Below, one piece after another: positions 17,157 through 26,518 of a stretch of 64,000 nucleotides of DNA (position 1 is the first letter of the stretch; each line of letters starts with the position of its first letter). Made by a program: the position numbers and the translations under genes. The notes beneath the pieces are model-generated. The model had not been told where the DNA came from and did not search any database. It saw only the letters and a program-made list of their open reading frames with translations. The stretch comes from CAYWMD01 sp964458575 (GTDB lineage: Bacteria > Verrucomicrobiota > Verrucomicrobiia > Limisphaerales > JADLHS01). The stretch is from positions 36,517 to 100,516 of the forward strand of contig CAYWMD010000021.1 in the NCBI GenBank assembly GCA_964458575.1. Direction: 5' to 3'.

Positions 17157-18620
17157 TTACAGCAATCGAATCTGCTCCTTCTCGCTGGCAACCAACTCGC
17201 CCAAGCCCGCCACCCGCCCGCGCCGGCGTTCGATGATTTCCTTGTCCGTTCCCGGATCATAGGCCACGGGATACCTGCCGTCCCAGCACGCCATGCAGAA
17301 CGATTCGCGCGGGGAGCCCGTCGCGCGCACCATGCCGTCCTGCGAAAGATAATGCAGTGAATCGGCGTTGAGATACTTGCGAATTTCTTCCACCGAATGA
17401 TTGGCGGCCATCAGTTTGTTGCGGTCGGGAAAATCAATGCCATACACGCACGGATTCATGTGCGGCGGGCAACTCACTCGCACGTGGACCTCCTTCGCGC
17501 CGGCTTCCTTGAGCGTGTTCACGCGCGCCTTGCACGTCGTACCGCGCACGATGGAATCGTCCACGATGACCACGCGCTTGCCCTTCACGATTTCGCCGAT
17601 GAGATTCAACTTCACCCGCACGTTGAAATCGCGGATGAGCTGGGACGGCTGGAGAAAGCTGCGGCCGATGTAGTGATTGCGCACAAACGCCATCTCGTAG
17701 GGAATCCCCGACTCCAGTGAAAATCCCAACGCGGCGGAATTGCCGCTGTCGGGCACGGGAATCACCAGGTCGGCCGCCACCGGATACTCGCGGGCGAGTT
17801 GCCGGCCCATCTCCACGCGGACCTTGTAAACGTTCCGGTTGCCAAGGTTGCTGTCCGGCCGCGCAAAATAAACGTATTCAAACATGCACAACGCGCGGCG
17901 TTGGTGTTCAGGAAACGCCTGCAAACTGGTCAGCCCCTGTCCGTTGATGACCACGATTTCCCCCGGCTCCACGTCCCGCACGAACTTCGCGTGGATCAAA
18001 TCCAGCGCGCAAGTTTCCGAGGACAACACCCAACCGTCGCCCAGTTTTCCAATGCACAACGGACGAAAACCAAACGGGTCCCGCACGCCGATGAGTTCGC
18101 CCTCGGTCATGATGACGAGCGAATACGCGCCCTCAATGCGCCGCATCGCGCCCACGAGGCCTGTGCCGTGGCCGTTGTAATTCGGCTGGGCCAGCAGGTG
18201 CAAAATGATCTCGCTGTCCACCGTGGTTTGAAACACCTGGCCCTTGGCTTCCAGCTCCTCGCGCAAGCGCGCGGCATTGGTGAGGTTGCCATTGTGCGCC
18301 ACGGCGATCTGGCCGCGCGCGGAGTTGCCTGTCAGCGGCTGCGCATTGCGAATGTGCGACGAGCCGGTGGTGGAATAGCGGGTGTGTCCGACCGCCACAT
18401 GCCCGACCAATTGATGCAAAACCTTGCCGTCAAAGATCTGCGACACCAGGCCCATGCCCTTGTGCTCGCGAAATTGTTTGCCGTCGCTGGTGACGATGCC
18501 CGCGCTTTCCTGGCCGCGATGCTGCAAGGCAAACAGGCCGTAGTAGGCCAGTTCCGCGGCGTTCGGGTGGCCGTAAACACCGAACACACCGCAATAATGT
18601 TTGGGGTAGTGCTGCTGCAT
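17157..18620 (-). CDS. purF: Amidophosphoribosyltransferase
   Basis: First step of purine synthesis: PRPP + glutamine to phosphoribosylamine. 487 aa from ATG at 18618-18620; an in-frame upstream start at 18650 exists. After a short propeptide the N-terminal nucleophile Cys is in YCGVFGVYG. The class II glutaminase domain follows (LQHRGQESAGI, GHTRYSTTG, AVAHNGNLTN), then a phosphoribosyltransferase domain with the PRPP loop VVIVDDSIVRGTT. Cysteines in CPPHMN and ESFCMACW fit the Fe-S-containing Bacillus-type enzyme. It is about 5 kb from the purSQL operon on the same strand, but not in it. Confidence 0.96.
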   Translation of the reverse strand: MQQHYPKHYCGVFGVYGHPNAAELAYYGLFALQHRGQESAGIVTSDGKQFREHKGMGLVSQIFDGKVLHQLVGHVAVGHTRYSTTGSSHIRNAQPLTGNSARGQIAVAHNGNLTNAARLREELEAKGQVFQTTVDSEIILHLLAQPNYNGHGTGLVGAMRRIEGAYSLVIMTEGELIGVRDPFGFRPLCIGKLGDGWVLSSETCALDLIHAKFVRDVEPGEIVVINGQGLTSLQAFPEHQRRALCMFEYVYFARPDSNLGNRNVYKVRVEMGRQLAREYPVAADLVIPVPDSGNSAALGFSLESGIPYEMAFVRNHYIGRSFLQPSQLIRDFNVRVKLNLIGEIVKGKRVVIVDDSIVRGTTCKARVNTLKEAGAKEVHVRVSCPPHMNPCVYGIDFPDRNKLMAANHSVEEIRKYLNADSLHYLSQDGMVRATGSPRESFCMACWDGRYPVAYDPGTDKEIIERRRGRVAGLGELVASEKEQIRLL

Positions 18621-18665
18621 CGCGACGAACAAACTTCGACGACATTCCAACAGACGCCAGGTGAT

Positions 18666-19253
18666 TCAGCAAGTTCCAAAAAATTTCGCGCGCCACTTCC
18701 GCAACACACCCACAAATGCGGCATCCGCCCGGCGACCGAGAAATTCTATCGGTGAGAACCCACGCGTGACCGCCACCCACAGGGAAAGCGCGAAAACCAC
18801 CACGGACACGGTCTGATTTTGCCAGCCGTCGAGCCGCCACTGGCCTTTCCAGAACCAGACCGGACGATGAAAAACCGGCTCGCTGTAACAAATCGGCCAC
18901 AAATCGGCGACGGACGGACCGCGCGAGCCGAGCAGGTCGCAGAGCAGGTGCAGGTGAAACGTGAGCAGGCACAAGAGTGCCACGCGCCAACGCTTTTGCG
19001 CAAAACAGGCGAGCAAACCCGCTACCAAAATCGCCCCCGGCCAGCCGTGGAGCAACACGTGATGGTAACGTTGGTAGTAATCGAAAGAAGGATCGCCACC
19101 TTGGGAAACAGCTTTGGCCACGTCCACGACCAGACCCAGCCCGTCGGCGTCCGGCAGAATGCCGGCCAGCGTCACCAGTTTCCGGTCGCGCGGATTGTCC
19201 GTCACCACCGAGGCGACCAGCCAGCTACCGATGAAGTGCGTAATCGGAGACAT
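18666..19253 (-). CDS. YdjM-like membrane-bound metal-dependent hydrolase
   Basis: 195 aa from ATG at 19251-19253 (MSPITHFIGSWL). The family pattern is visible: early THF histidine, LAGILPDADGLG, YHHVLLHGWPGA with a conserved histidine group, and LTFHLHLLCDLLGSRGPS with the H-x3-D-type element, interspersed with 3-4 hydrophobic helices. It belongs to the LexA-binding/YdjM-type putative inner-membrane hydrolases; substrate unknown. It lies 45 bp upstream of purF and could be co-transcribed with it. Confidence 0.8.
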   Translation of the reverse strand: MSPITHFIGSWLVASVVTDNPRDRKLVTLAGILPDADGLGLVVDVAKAVSQGGDPSFDYYQRYHHVLLHGWPGAILVAGLLACFAQKRWRVALLCLLTFHLHLLCDLLGSRGPSVADLWPICYSEPVFHRPVWFWKGQWRLDGWQNQTVSVVVFALSLWVAVTRGFSPIEFLGRRADAAFVGVLRKWRAKFFGTC

Positions 19254-19478
19254 CGTTTCCTTTACGCTCAACCCAACACCGGATTGCCCGCAAAGTTCCG
19301 CCGTCGTTGGATTCGGTCATTTGTCAAAAGCAGATAATGCACTCGCGATGCGAAGCGCCAGCGCCGGCCGGGTGAAGAATTCGCCGCGCGACGGCTTCAC
19401 CGCGTTCCCGCGCAATCGGGCCAGCGAGGCGGGTCCAACTCGGCCGCCGGGTGGGTGATCGCAATTCATGGGGATGAT

Positions 19479-22400
19479 TTATTGCCTCCGCAGGCGAAAG
19501 ATTTCCTGGCCGGTGGTAATGGGGTTGGTCACAACATTCAGGCCGTCCACGATGACCGGCGCGTTGGTCAGGGTCTTCCACAATGGCGATGTCAAACCAC
19601 CAGCCGACTCCAGGACAAAATCAGGGGCGCCCGCGGGCCAGTGCAAAAGCGTATCCCCGCCGATTCGGCTGATCCCCAACTCAACGGCCGTCACGCCAAA
19701 CAGATCGCTCAACCCGAACAGGCCGGCGCCATCATCCGCGCGCAGGAACATCGCATCCGCTGTTTGCATCAAGGTCATCGAGCCCGTCCATTGGCCGCCG
19801 GTAAAACCGCCGGTGGCAGCCGGCTGGAGCGCGACCGGTTGCAGCGTTTGAACCACATAGGCGAGATCAACAAACCACCAGCGCGCGTAATCATAGTAGT
19901 TGGGCCACGCATCGCCGTAGGCATAAAACGCCTGATCAATCGTTCCGTGCGCGAACGTGGCCGGTCCGTCACTTCGCCAGTAGCGGTTGCCGCTGGCCGC
20001 ATACACACCCAAGAGATACCGCACGCCTGCGGACAGCCGGACTGGCGAGGACAACGCCGTCTCTTTCCACGTGCCGGGCACGCTCGTCACGACCTGGCTG
20101 GCCAGCAAATTGCCGTCCTCGGTCCAGATCGAAACCTTGCTGCCAAAATAGTGCCGCACGTGCGTTACGATCAGGTCCGTGTTTGGCGTGAACGAATATC
20201 CCAGCGTGTAGGGTGTTGGCGTGTCCGCAAAGCTGTGGGTCGGCGCGCCCAGAATCGTGCCACTGGTTTCGGACGTGATGGCATACCCGGACAATGAAGC
20301 CGGACCGGTGTAATTGCTGACGATGTTGTCGAAATAATCGCGCGCGGTCACGGTTGCGGCGAACGGCTGACCCAGGTATTGCGGAGAAGCGAGATTGTCC
20401 CAGGCGAAATGATGCAATTGGCCGGGCAGCCCGTCGTCGTTCACGATGAAACCGGTGGCCTGGTAGTTGCCCAAAACCGCATTCACTGGCCAACCCAAAT
20501 CCACGTTGAAAGTCTCGGTGTTTTCCGCCGCCGTATCTCCGTTCACGGTCACGACTATCGTCTGGACCGTTTCGCCCGGCGGGAAGAACAACGCGCCATT
20601 GGTGAGAATGAAATCTGTCGGCGACCAGGCTGTGCCGCCGTACACCACGTAATCGCCGGAAACCGGGCGACTGCTGGGCGAAGTCATGGTCACAGTGAAA
20701 ATGGCGTTTGTTGGGCCGGCATTTCCTTCCTTCACGGACACGTCCTGGATCAACAGGATCGGCAATGGATCGTCATTCCAAATCTGCCCGGCCGCCTGTG
20801 CTTTCACCAGAGTCGCGTTGCTCGGACTGGAGAGGTTGAGGAACAGCGATTCGTCCTCTTCGTTCAAGAAGTCACCTTTCACCTGCACGGACGCGACGCG
20901 GCTCGTCTGGCCCGGAGCGAAGTAGAGCGTCCCGTTGGTGGCGACATAATCGCTTCCGGCCATGGCCGCGTCGTCACCCGTGGCGTAGTTGACCATCACG
21001 GGGTAACCGCTGGCGGTGGACAGGCGCACGACAAAATTCATCGCCGCAAAACCGCTGTTGCCCTCCACGACCGCCACATCGTCAACGATGAGTCCGGATT
21101 CGACGACGCTGGTCACCGCTTCGGCGGTGTTGTTAACGGGAGTGAGATCGGGTTCGGCCCGGGAAACCGTGGCCACGTTGGTCAGGGCACCGGCGCCGCC
21201 GACGAGGATGTTGATCGTCAGCACGGCGGACGAGGTTGCGGGCAGCGCACCCAGGTTGCAAAGCACGAGGCCCGCAAGGTTGGTGGCGGTTCCCTGCGAA
21301 GCCGACGCCGAAAGGAACGTCACGCCTGCGGGCAGGAAGTTGGTTACCATCACTCCCGTGGCCGCCAAAGGCCCGGAATTCTTGACGGTGACCTGATAGC
21401 TGAGTGGCGCACCTGTGCCCACCGGGTCCGGCGATACGGCGATCTTCACCGAGATGTCATTGGTCACCGAAATATCGAAGCGATCGCTGAAACCGATGTG
21501 ACCTGGTGCATCGTTGGCCTTCAGCCGGACGCCGGTGCCGTTGTCCAACGGCGTAATGTCTCCCGACCAGATGCCATTCACGAAATTCCCGGACTGCACC
21601 GGCGCAATGGCGACCGATTGCAGCGACCCAACCGTGTAACGCAAATCCACCAGCCACAATTCCCCACTGGAGTATTGCGGGAAATCGTCATCGTAGCTGT
21701 AGTACCCCTGATCAATCGTTCCGTCCGGGAATTGTGAAGGCAGCGTGTACTTTAGATAAAGCGACTGGTTCTCACGGTAAACGGCCACCCGATACCTGGT
21801 CCCCGCGGAAAGTGCGATGGGCAATGCCAGTTCGGTTTCGTTCCAGACACCCGGCGTACTGGCGACAGCCTGGCTGGCAATCAACGTCCCGTCATCCGTC
21901 CAGATGGAAACCCTGGCGCCGGAATAATGGCGGACATGCGTCACCACAATATTTGTGTTGGGCGTGAAGGCGTATCCGGCAGTCTGGGGATAGGTGTAGT
22001 CGGTATTCGGCGACGGAGAACTCAAGATGGTTCGGTCAGCGTTTCCGCCAACCATCGTCGCGGACAGACCAACTGTGCCCGTGAAATTGCTGACCGTGCT
22101 GTTGAAGTAATCCTTCGCGATCAGAGTCACCGGTAGCGACTGTCCGACGAAGACGGGATTGGTGATTTGCCCCCACGAAAAGTGATGCAACTCGCCCGGC
22201 AGACCGTCGTCGTTGAGAATCCAGCCGTAGACGGAGGAGTTGAACCAGTTCGCATTCATCAGCGACTGGAATTGAACCGCGAAATACTCGCTGTTTTCAC
22301 GCGCGGTGTCCGGGTTGATTGTGATGGCGATGGTTTGCAGGGTTGTTCCCGGGGGGAAAACCAACATGCCGTTCGTCGCGGTGAAATCCCAGGGAGAACT

Positions 22401-23873
22401 GGCCGTGCCACTACTCGTGGCGTAACCCACGGAGACCGTCCGCCCGCTGGCCTCCGACAAATACACGGGAAACAAAGCCGCCGTTGAACCGCTGTTCCCT
22501 TCCGTGACCGCGGAGTCCAGCATGAAAAGATAAGGCGGTTCGTCGTCGTCCAGGATGGTCGTTACGCCTAGGTTGGTGATAACGCTCGCATTGGTCGGAC
22601 CGCTGAGATGCAGGGAAAAAGTTTCGTTGTCCTCGTCGAGTTCGTCGCCCATCACGGGAACCATGATTGTCTTCAGCGTCTCGCCTGGCGCAAAGGTGAG
22701 TGTTCCGGTTCGGCTCAGGTAATCACTGCCGGGGGCTGCGGTGCCGTTCGTTGTGGCATAATTCACCGTGACCGTTTGCGGGCTGGCGGGCGAAAGCGTC
22801 ACGGTCAGTCCCACTTCAGTCGTCCCCGCGTCCCCTTCGGCGGCCGTTCTGATTCCGGGATAAAGGACCGGCGAACTCACCGTGGTGGTCGCGATGGCAT
22901 TGTTGTTCAAAAGGTAAACGTCCGGCTCCGCGCGCGTCACGGAAGCCCGGTTGGTGAGCACGCCGTTCGCGGTAGGCTGGACCACAACCGCGAGAGTAGC
23001 CTGACTGTTGCCGGCCAAAACGCCGAAATTGCAGACAATCGTCCCGTTGAGGTTCGAGCAGGTTCCAACCGAGGGCGTGGCCGACACGAATGCCGCTCCG
23101 GCCGGCAGAACATTCGTCAACAACACCGCGGTGGCGGTGGACGGACCCGTGTTGGTGACCCGGACGAAATAAGTCAGATTGACGCCCACCGCGATGGGAT
23201 CGGCCGAATCGGCCACGGTGATTGAAATATCGTCCGGCGGCAGAATCTGACCGTCGGAAACCGACACCGTGTCCATGAACCACCCCAGCCCGCCCCCGCT
23301 GCCGTCACTCGTAAAGCGCCAGCGCAGTTGGATGCTCTGGCCCGCGGCGGTGGCCGGAAGAAAAAGCTCCGTGGTGATGAAGCCTCCCGAGTTGCCGCCC
23401 CAACCCGTCGAGTAGGTGGGATACCCGTTCGTAATGAAAAGGCCGCCCGCCGACGTGATATCATTGAAAGGTCCGCCCGCAATCGAAATTTCCAGTAACC
23501 CGCGGTCACAGCAACTCTCGGTGCTGAAGTGGTGCCGGAAGCGCAGCCGGCAGGCGGGCGTTGGCAGAACCATCGGCGGGGAAACCAACTCGGCCTGGCT
23601 GTAGGTGGCGAGATCGGAAACAAACATGGCGCTCGGCGGCGTATCGTTGGTTCCGGAATTGACCTGCCAGCCGGTGCCCGCGCCGCTGAACGAGGTCGTC
23701 CAGCCGAACGGCAGCCCCGGGCCACCGTCGAAATTCTCCGCGAACAGCTCCCCGGCGCGGCAGGCCGGTTGCGATTTGAAGACAACCGCGACCGCGAGCG
23801 TTGCCAGGAAGATGCAACCAAGTGTCCGTCGTGCGCTTTCAAGCGTTGGGCCCGATGCTGTGGCATGGCACAT
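19479..23873 (-). CDS. Giant secreted protein with duplicated DUF11 / Calx-beta module
   Basis: 1464 aa from ATG at 23871-23873. Signal peptide ~1-41; a jellyroll-like N-terminal domain (~42-205). Then comes a module: DUF11 (~211-331, VRVTNTGPSTATAVLLTNVLPAG), Calx-beta (~335-438, GSDYLSRTGTLTFAPGET), Calx-beta (~443-551), linker DDGLPGELHHFSW, and a DUF4082-like domain (~620-770, YAFTPNTNIVVTHVRHYSG). The whole module then repeats: DUF11 ~808, Calx-beta ~924 and ~1036, linker DDGLPGQLHHFAW at ~1148, DUF4082-like ~1219. The C-terminus (ISRIGGDTLLHWPAGAPDFVLESAGGL) is the usual Verrucomicrobiota ending. Calx-beta domains bind calcium, so a calcium-dependent surface role is likely. Confidence 0.85.
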   Translation of the reverse strand: MCHATASGPTLESARRTLGCIFLATLAVAVVFKSQPACRAGELFAENFDGGPGLPFGWTTSFSGAGTGWQVNSGTNDTPPSAMFVSDLATYSQAELVSPPMVLPTPACRLRFRHHFSTESCCDRGLLEISIAGGPFNDITSAGGLFITNGYPTYSTGWGGNSGGFITTELFLPATAAGQSIQLRWRFTSDGSGGGLGWFMDTVSVSDGQILPPDDISITVADSADPIAVGVNLTYFVRVTNTGPSTATAVLLTNVLPAGAAFVSATPSVGTCSNLNGTIVCNFGVLAGNSQATLAVVVQPTANGVLTNRASVTRAEPDVYLLNNNAIATTTVSSPVLYPGIRTAAEGDAGTTEVGLTVTLSPASPQTVTVNYATTNGTAAPGSDYLSRTGTLTFAPGETLKTIMVPVMGDELDEDNETFSLHLSGPTNASVITNLGVTTILDDDEPPYLFMLDSAVTEGNSGSTAALFPVYLSEASGRTVSVGYATSSGTASSPWDFTATNGMLVFPPGTTLQTIAITINPDTARENSEYFAVQFQSLMNANWFNSSVYGWILNDDGLPGELHHFSWGQITNPVFVGQSLPVTLIAKDYFNSTVSNFTGTVGLSATMVGGNADRTILSSPSPNTDYTYPQTAGYAFTPNTNIVVTHVRHYSGARVSIWTDDGTLIASQAVASTPGVWNETELALPIALSAGTRYRVAVYRENQSLYLKYTLPSQFPDGTIDQGYYSYDDDFPQYSSGELWLVDLRYTVGSLQSVAIAPVQSGNFVNGIWSGDITPLDNGTGVRLKANDAPGHIGFSDRFDISVTNDISVKIAVSPDPVGTGAPLSYQVTVKNSGPLAATGVMVTNFLPAGVTFLSASASQGTATNLAGLVLCNLGALPATSSAVLTINILVGGAGALTNVATVSRAEPDLTPVNNTAEAVTSVVESGLIVDDVAVVEGNSGFAAMNFVVRLSTASGYPVMVNYATGDDAAMAGSDYVATNGTLYFAPGQTSRVASVQVKGDFLNEEDESLFLNLSSPSNATLVKAQAAGQIWNDDPLPILLIQDVSVKEGNAGPTNAIFTVTMTSPSSRPVSGDYVVYGGTAWSPTDFILTNGALFFPPGETVQTIVVTVNGDTAAENTETFNVDLGWPVNAVLGNYQATGFIVNDDGLPGQLHHFAWDNLASPQYLGQPFAATVTARDYFDNIVSNYTGPASLSGYAITSETSGTILGAPTHSFADTPTPYTLGYSFTPNTDLIVTHVRHYFGSKVSIWTEDGNLLASQVVTSVPGTWKETALSSPVRLSAGVRYLLGVYAASGNRYWRSDGPATFAHGTIDQAFYAYGDAWPNYYDYARWWFVDLAYVVQTLQPVALQPAATGGFTGGQWTGSMTLMQTADAMFLRADDGAGLFGLSDLFGVTAVELGISRIGGDTLLHWPAGAPDFVLESAGGLTSPLWKTLTNAPVIVDGLNVVTNPITTGQEIFRLRRQ

Positions 23874-23983
23874 AATTCCTTTCTCTCGCTGCGCGCTCTC
23901 CGCGCTAAATGCCGTTTTACGCCAACCCGAATTGCGCGTCAACGCAAATGCCACGTTCTCGCGAATGGTGGACCGCAATCCCC

Positions 23984-26506
23984 TTACGCCATCGCGCGGG
24001 CGATGCTGTTCCACCACGCATCGTGCAATTCGGTGAGCGGGGCGGATAATTCGCCGCTGGCGGTTTTCACCGTCAGCTGGTCGCCGCCGACTTTGCCGAT
24101 TTGCACCGCCGGCACGCCCATAAGTTTGGCGCGTTCGACGACTTTCACGGCGTCGAGCGCTTTGCAACTGATGATGACGCGCGATTGCGTTTCGCCGAAC
24201 AGGAGAGCGTCCAGTCTTACCGTGGCTGCGTCTCGTGAGAGCGCGGCTGACTGATCCGTCCGATTGGCCGCGCTCTCACGAGACGCAGCCACAGCAGAAA
24301 GGTCAATCATCGCGCCAATCAATCTTGGCGTTTCGCGGGCGATGAGTTGGCTGATACAGCTTTCCGCGAGCGCGACGGCGAGGCCGCCTTCGCTGCAATC
24401 GTGCGCGCTCTTCACGAGGCCGGATTGGATCAGGCCGAGGAGCGTGGTGTGCAGCGTCCTCGCGACTTCCAGATCGCAGCGCGGTGGTGAACCGTTCTTC
24501 TGGCCGTGGACGACTTGCAGATACGCGCTGCCGCCGAGGCCGAAAATCGGATCGGCTTTGTCCACCGCTTCGCCGAGTAGGATGATGGCGTCGCCTTCAT
24601 CTTTGAACCACTGGGTTGTTATGTACTCAGGTTTCTCAATCAGCCCCACCACGGAGATGGTCGGCGTCGGATCGATCGGACCAGTCGGACTCTGGTTATA
24701 CAAGGAGCAATTTCCACCCGTGACGGGCGCGTTGAAGGCTTTGCAACCTTCCGCCAGACCGCGCACGGACTCCTTGATCTGCCAGAACAGCTCGGGCTTG
24801 AGCGGGCTTGGCATGTTGAGGTTGTCCGTCGCGCCGAGCGGCACTGCGCCGGAGCAAGCAAGATTGCGGCACGCCTCGGCCACTGCAGCTTTCGCGCCTT
24901 CATACGGATCGAGGTAAACGTAACCGCCGTTGCAATCCACGGTCATGGCGATCAACTTCTCCAGTGGCTGCGAACGTGAGTTCGCGGCTAATTGAGCCGT
25001 GTTCTCACGAACACAGCCACTCACCGGCAATGAATCTTCCTTAATGCGGATGACCGCGGCGTCGCTGCCAGGCAAAACGACTGAGCCGTCGCGCACTTGA
25101 TGATCGTATTGGCGATAGACCCAGTTCTTGGAAGCGATGCTCGGGAACGCCAGCAGCTTTTTCAAAACGTCGGCAGGCGCAGTCGTGTCGGCGATGCCGT
25201 CGAGGCGGAACGCTTTCACTTCCGCGATGTAGGCGGGCTCTTTTGCCTCGCGCTGATAGACGGGCGATTCGTCGGCAATCTTCTTCGCGGGAATGTCCAC
25301 GACGAGTTTGCCGCCGTGGCGCACCTTCATGTGGCCGGTGTCGGTGATGATGCCGATCTCGGCCCACGGCAAATCCCACTTGTCGAAAATGCGTTTCACT
25401 TCCTCTTCGCGGCCCTTGTGGACGACGATGAGCATGCGTTCCTGCGATTCCGAAAGCATGATTTCGTAGCTGCTCATGTTCGGCGCGCGTTGCGGAACTT
25501 TGTCGAGTTCGATCTCGATGCCCGTGCCGGCGCGCGCGGCCATTTCGCAGGTGGAACAGGTCAAACCCGCCGCGCCCATGTCCTGCATGCCGGCGACTGC
25601 GCCGGTGGCGAGCAATTCGAGGCACGCTTCGCACACGAGTTTTTCCATGAACGGATCGCCGACCTGCACCGCGCCGCGCTGTTGCTCGGCGGATTCCTCG
25701 GTCAAATCCTGCGACGCAAACGCCGCGCCCGCGAGACCGTCGCGACCCGTGGCCGGGCCGACGTAAAACACGGGATTGCCCACGCCCTTCGCCGCACCGC
25801 GCGTGATCTGTTCGTGACGCAGCACGCCGAGGCAGAACGCGTTCACGAGCGGATTGCCTTGATACGTCTTGTCGAAATACACCTCGCCCGCAACGGTCGG
25901 AATGCCGAAGCAATTCCCGTAATGCGCGATGCCGGCCACCACACCGGAGAACAGGCGGCGGTTGTTGAGAATCTCCTGCGTCACACCGTTGGCAGCAAGT
26001 GAGTGGGTGAGTGGGTGAGTGGGTGAGTGGGGTTCGTCGCCGGCTGCTTTCTCACTCACCGGCTCACCCACTTTCCCACTCACGGTTCCATTGGCGGTGA
26101 TCGGCCCAAACCTCAGAGAATTGACCGCACACACCGGTCTTGCGCCCATCGTGAAGATGTCGCGCACGATGCCGCCGACGCCGGTGGTCGCGCCCTGAAA
26201 CGGCTCGACCGCGCTCGGATGGTTGTGCGACTCGATCTTGAACGCGATGGCGATGCCGTCACCGATATCAATGATGCCGGCATTTTCCTCGCCCGCGCCG
26301 ACGAGGATCTTCGGCGACTTGGTGGGGAAGGTCTTGAGCAGCGGCTTGGTGTTTTTGTAGCTGCAATGCTCGCTCCACATCACGGAAAAGATGCCGAGCT
26401 CGGTGTAGCTCGGCACGCGGCCGAGGATTTCCACCGCGTGGGCGTATTCTTCCGGCGTGAGGTTGTGTTTGGCAACCAACTCTGGGGTGATGGCGGGTTC
26501 GGGCAT
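23984..26506 (-). CDS. purL: Phosphoribosylformylglycinamidine synthase subunit PurL
   Basis: Catalyses the ATP-dependent amidation of FGAR with PurS and PurQ. 840 aa, about 100 longer than a typical small-type PurL (Bacillus ~740). Family motifs: MWSEHCSYKNTKPLL, VGAGEENAGIIDIGDG, KIESHNHPSAVEPFQGA, ATGRDGLAGAAFAS, MQDMGAAGLTCSTCEMA, DCNGGYVYLDPYEGAK and SAHDCSEGGLAVALAE. The excess is mostly three in-frame inserts that coincide with DNA palindromes at 24222-24292, 24963-25021 and 25999-26083. Each lies between conserved blocks, so the enzyme may well still work. Last gene of purS-purQ-purL. Confidence 0.95.
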   Translation of the reverse strand: MPEPAITPELVAKHNLTPEEYAHAVEILGRVPSYTELGIFSVMWSEHCSYKNTKPLLKTFPTKSPKILVGAGEENAGIIDIGDGIAIAFKIESHNHPSAVEPFQGATTGVGGIVRDIFTMGARPVCAVNSLRFGPITANGTVSGKVGEPVSEKAAGDEPHSPTHPLTHSLAANGVTQEILNNRRLFSGVVAGIAHYGNCFGIPTVAGEVYFDKTYQGNPLVNAFCLGVLRHEQITRGAAKGVGNPVFYVGPATGRDGLAGAAFASQDLTEESAEQQRGAVQVGDPFMEKLVCEACLELLATGAVAGMQDMGAAGLTCSTCEMAARAGTGIEIELDKVPQRAPNMSSYEIMLSESQERMLIVVHKGREEEVKRIFDKWDLPWAEIGIITDTGHMKVRHGGKLVVDIPAKKIADESPVYQREAKEPAYIAEVKAFRLDGIADTTAPADVLKKLLAFPSIASKNWVYRQYDHQVRDGSVVLPGSDAAVIRIKEDSLPVSGCVRENTAQLAANSRSQPLEKLIAMTVDCNGGYVYLDPYEGAKAAVAEACRNLACSGAVPLGATDNLNMPSPLKPELFWQIKESVRGLAEGCKAFNAPVTGGNCSLYNQSPTGPIDPTPTISVVGLIEKPEYITTQWFKDEGDAIILLGEAVDKADPIFGLGGSAYLQVVHGQKNGSPPRCDLEVARTLHTTLLGLIQSGLVKSAHDCSEGGLAVALAESCISQLIARETPRLIGAMIDLSAVAASRESAANRTDQSAALSRDAATVRLDALLFGETQSRVIISCKALDAVKVVERAKLMGVPAVQIGKVGGDQLTVKTASGELSAPLTELHDAWWNSIARAMA
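24222..24292. repeat. REP/BIME-like palindrome inside purL (copy A)
   Basis: Perfect 26-bp inverted arms at 24222-24247 and 24267-24292 with a 19-nt spacer. Each arm read inward begins GTGGCTGCG, passes through CTCGTGAGAG and ends CGCGGC. Each arm is itself a small imperfect hairpin around CTC-GT-GAG. The element encodes the extra PurL residues AVAASRESAANRTDQSAALS and onward, between IDLS and RLDALLFG, and keeps the frame. Confidence 0.9.
24963..25021. repeat. REP/BIME-like palindrome inside purL (copy B)
   Basis: Arms of 27 bp at 24963-24989 and 24995-25021 with a 5-nt spacer. They match at 21 of 27 positions. Four of the six differences are paired changes in the inner stem: one arm has GCGAAC-GTGA-GTTCGC and the other, on its own strand, GTGTTC-GTGA-GAACAC, so each arm keeps its own hairpin. 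Both arms begin AGTGGCTG. It encodes the PurL insert SGCVRENTAQLAANSRSQPL. Confidence 0.88.
25999..26083. repeat. 8-bp tandem repeat and palindrome inside purL (copy C, other family)
   Basis: Four exact copies of GTGAGTGG (25999-26030), a 20-nt spacer, then a largely complementary C/A-rich arm (26051-26083, beginning CTCACTCACC). The element encodes the PurL insert around DEPHSPTHPLTHSLAANG, located between NSLRFGPIT and NNRRLFSGVV. It is unrelated in sequence to copies A and B. Because the unit is 8 bp, gain or loss of one unit would shift the frame. Confidence 0.85.
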
Positions 26507-26518
26507 CGGAGCAAATAA

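Noticed and set aside
20379..21737. 452-residue plus-strand frame
   Set aside because: Shadow of the Calx-beta gene.
25999..26083. CRISPR-like short tandem repeats
   Set aside because: Units are 8 bp, contiguous without spacers and inside an open frame.
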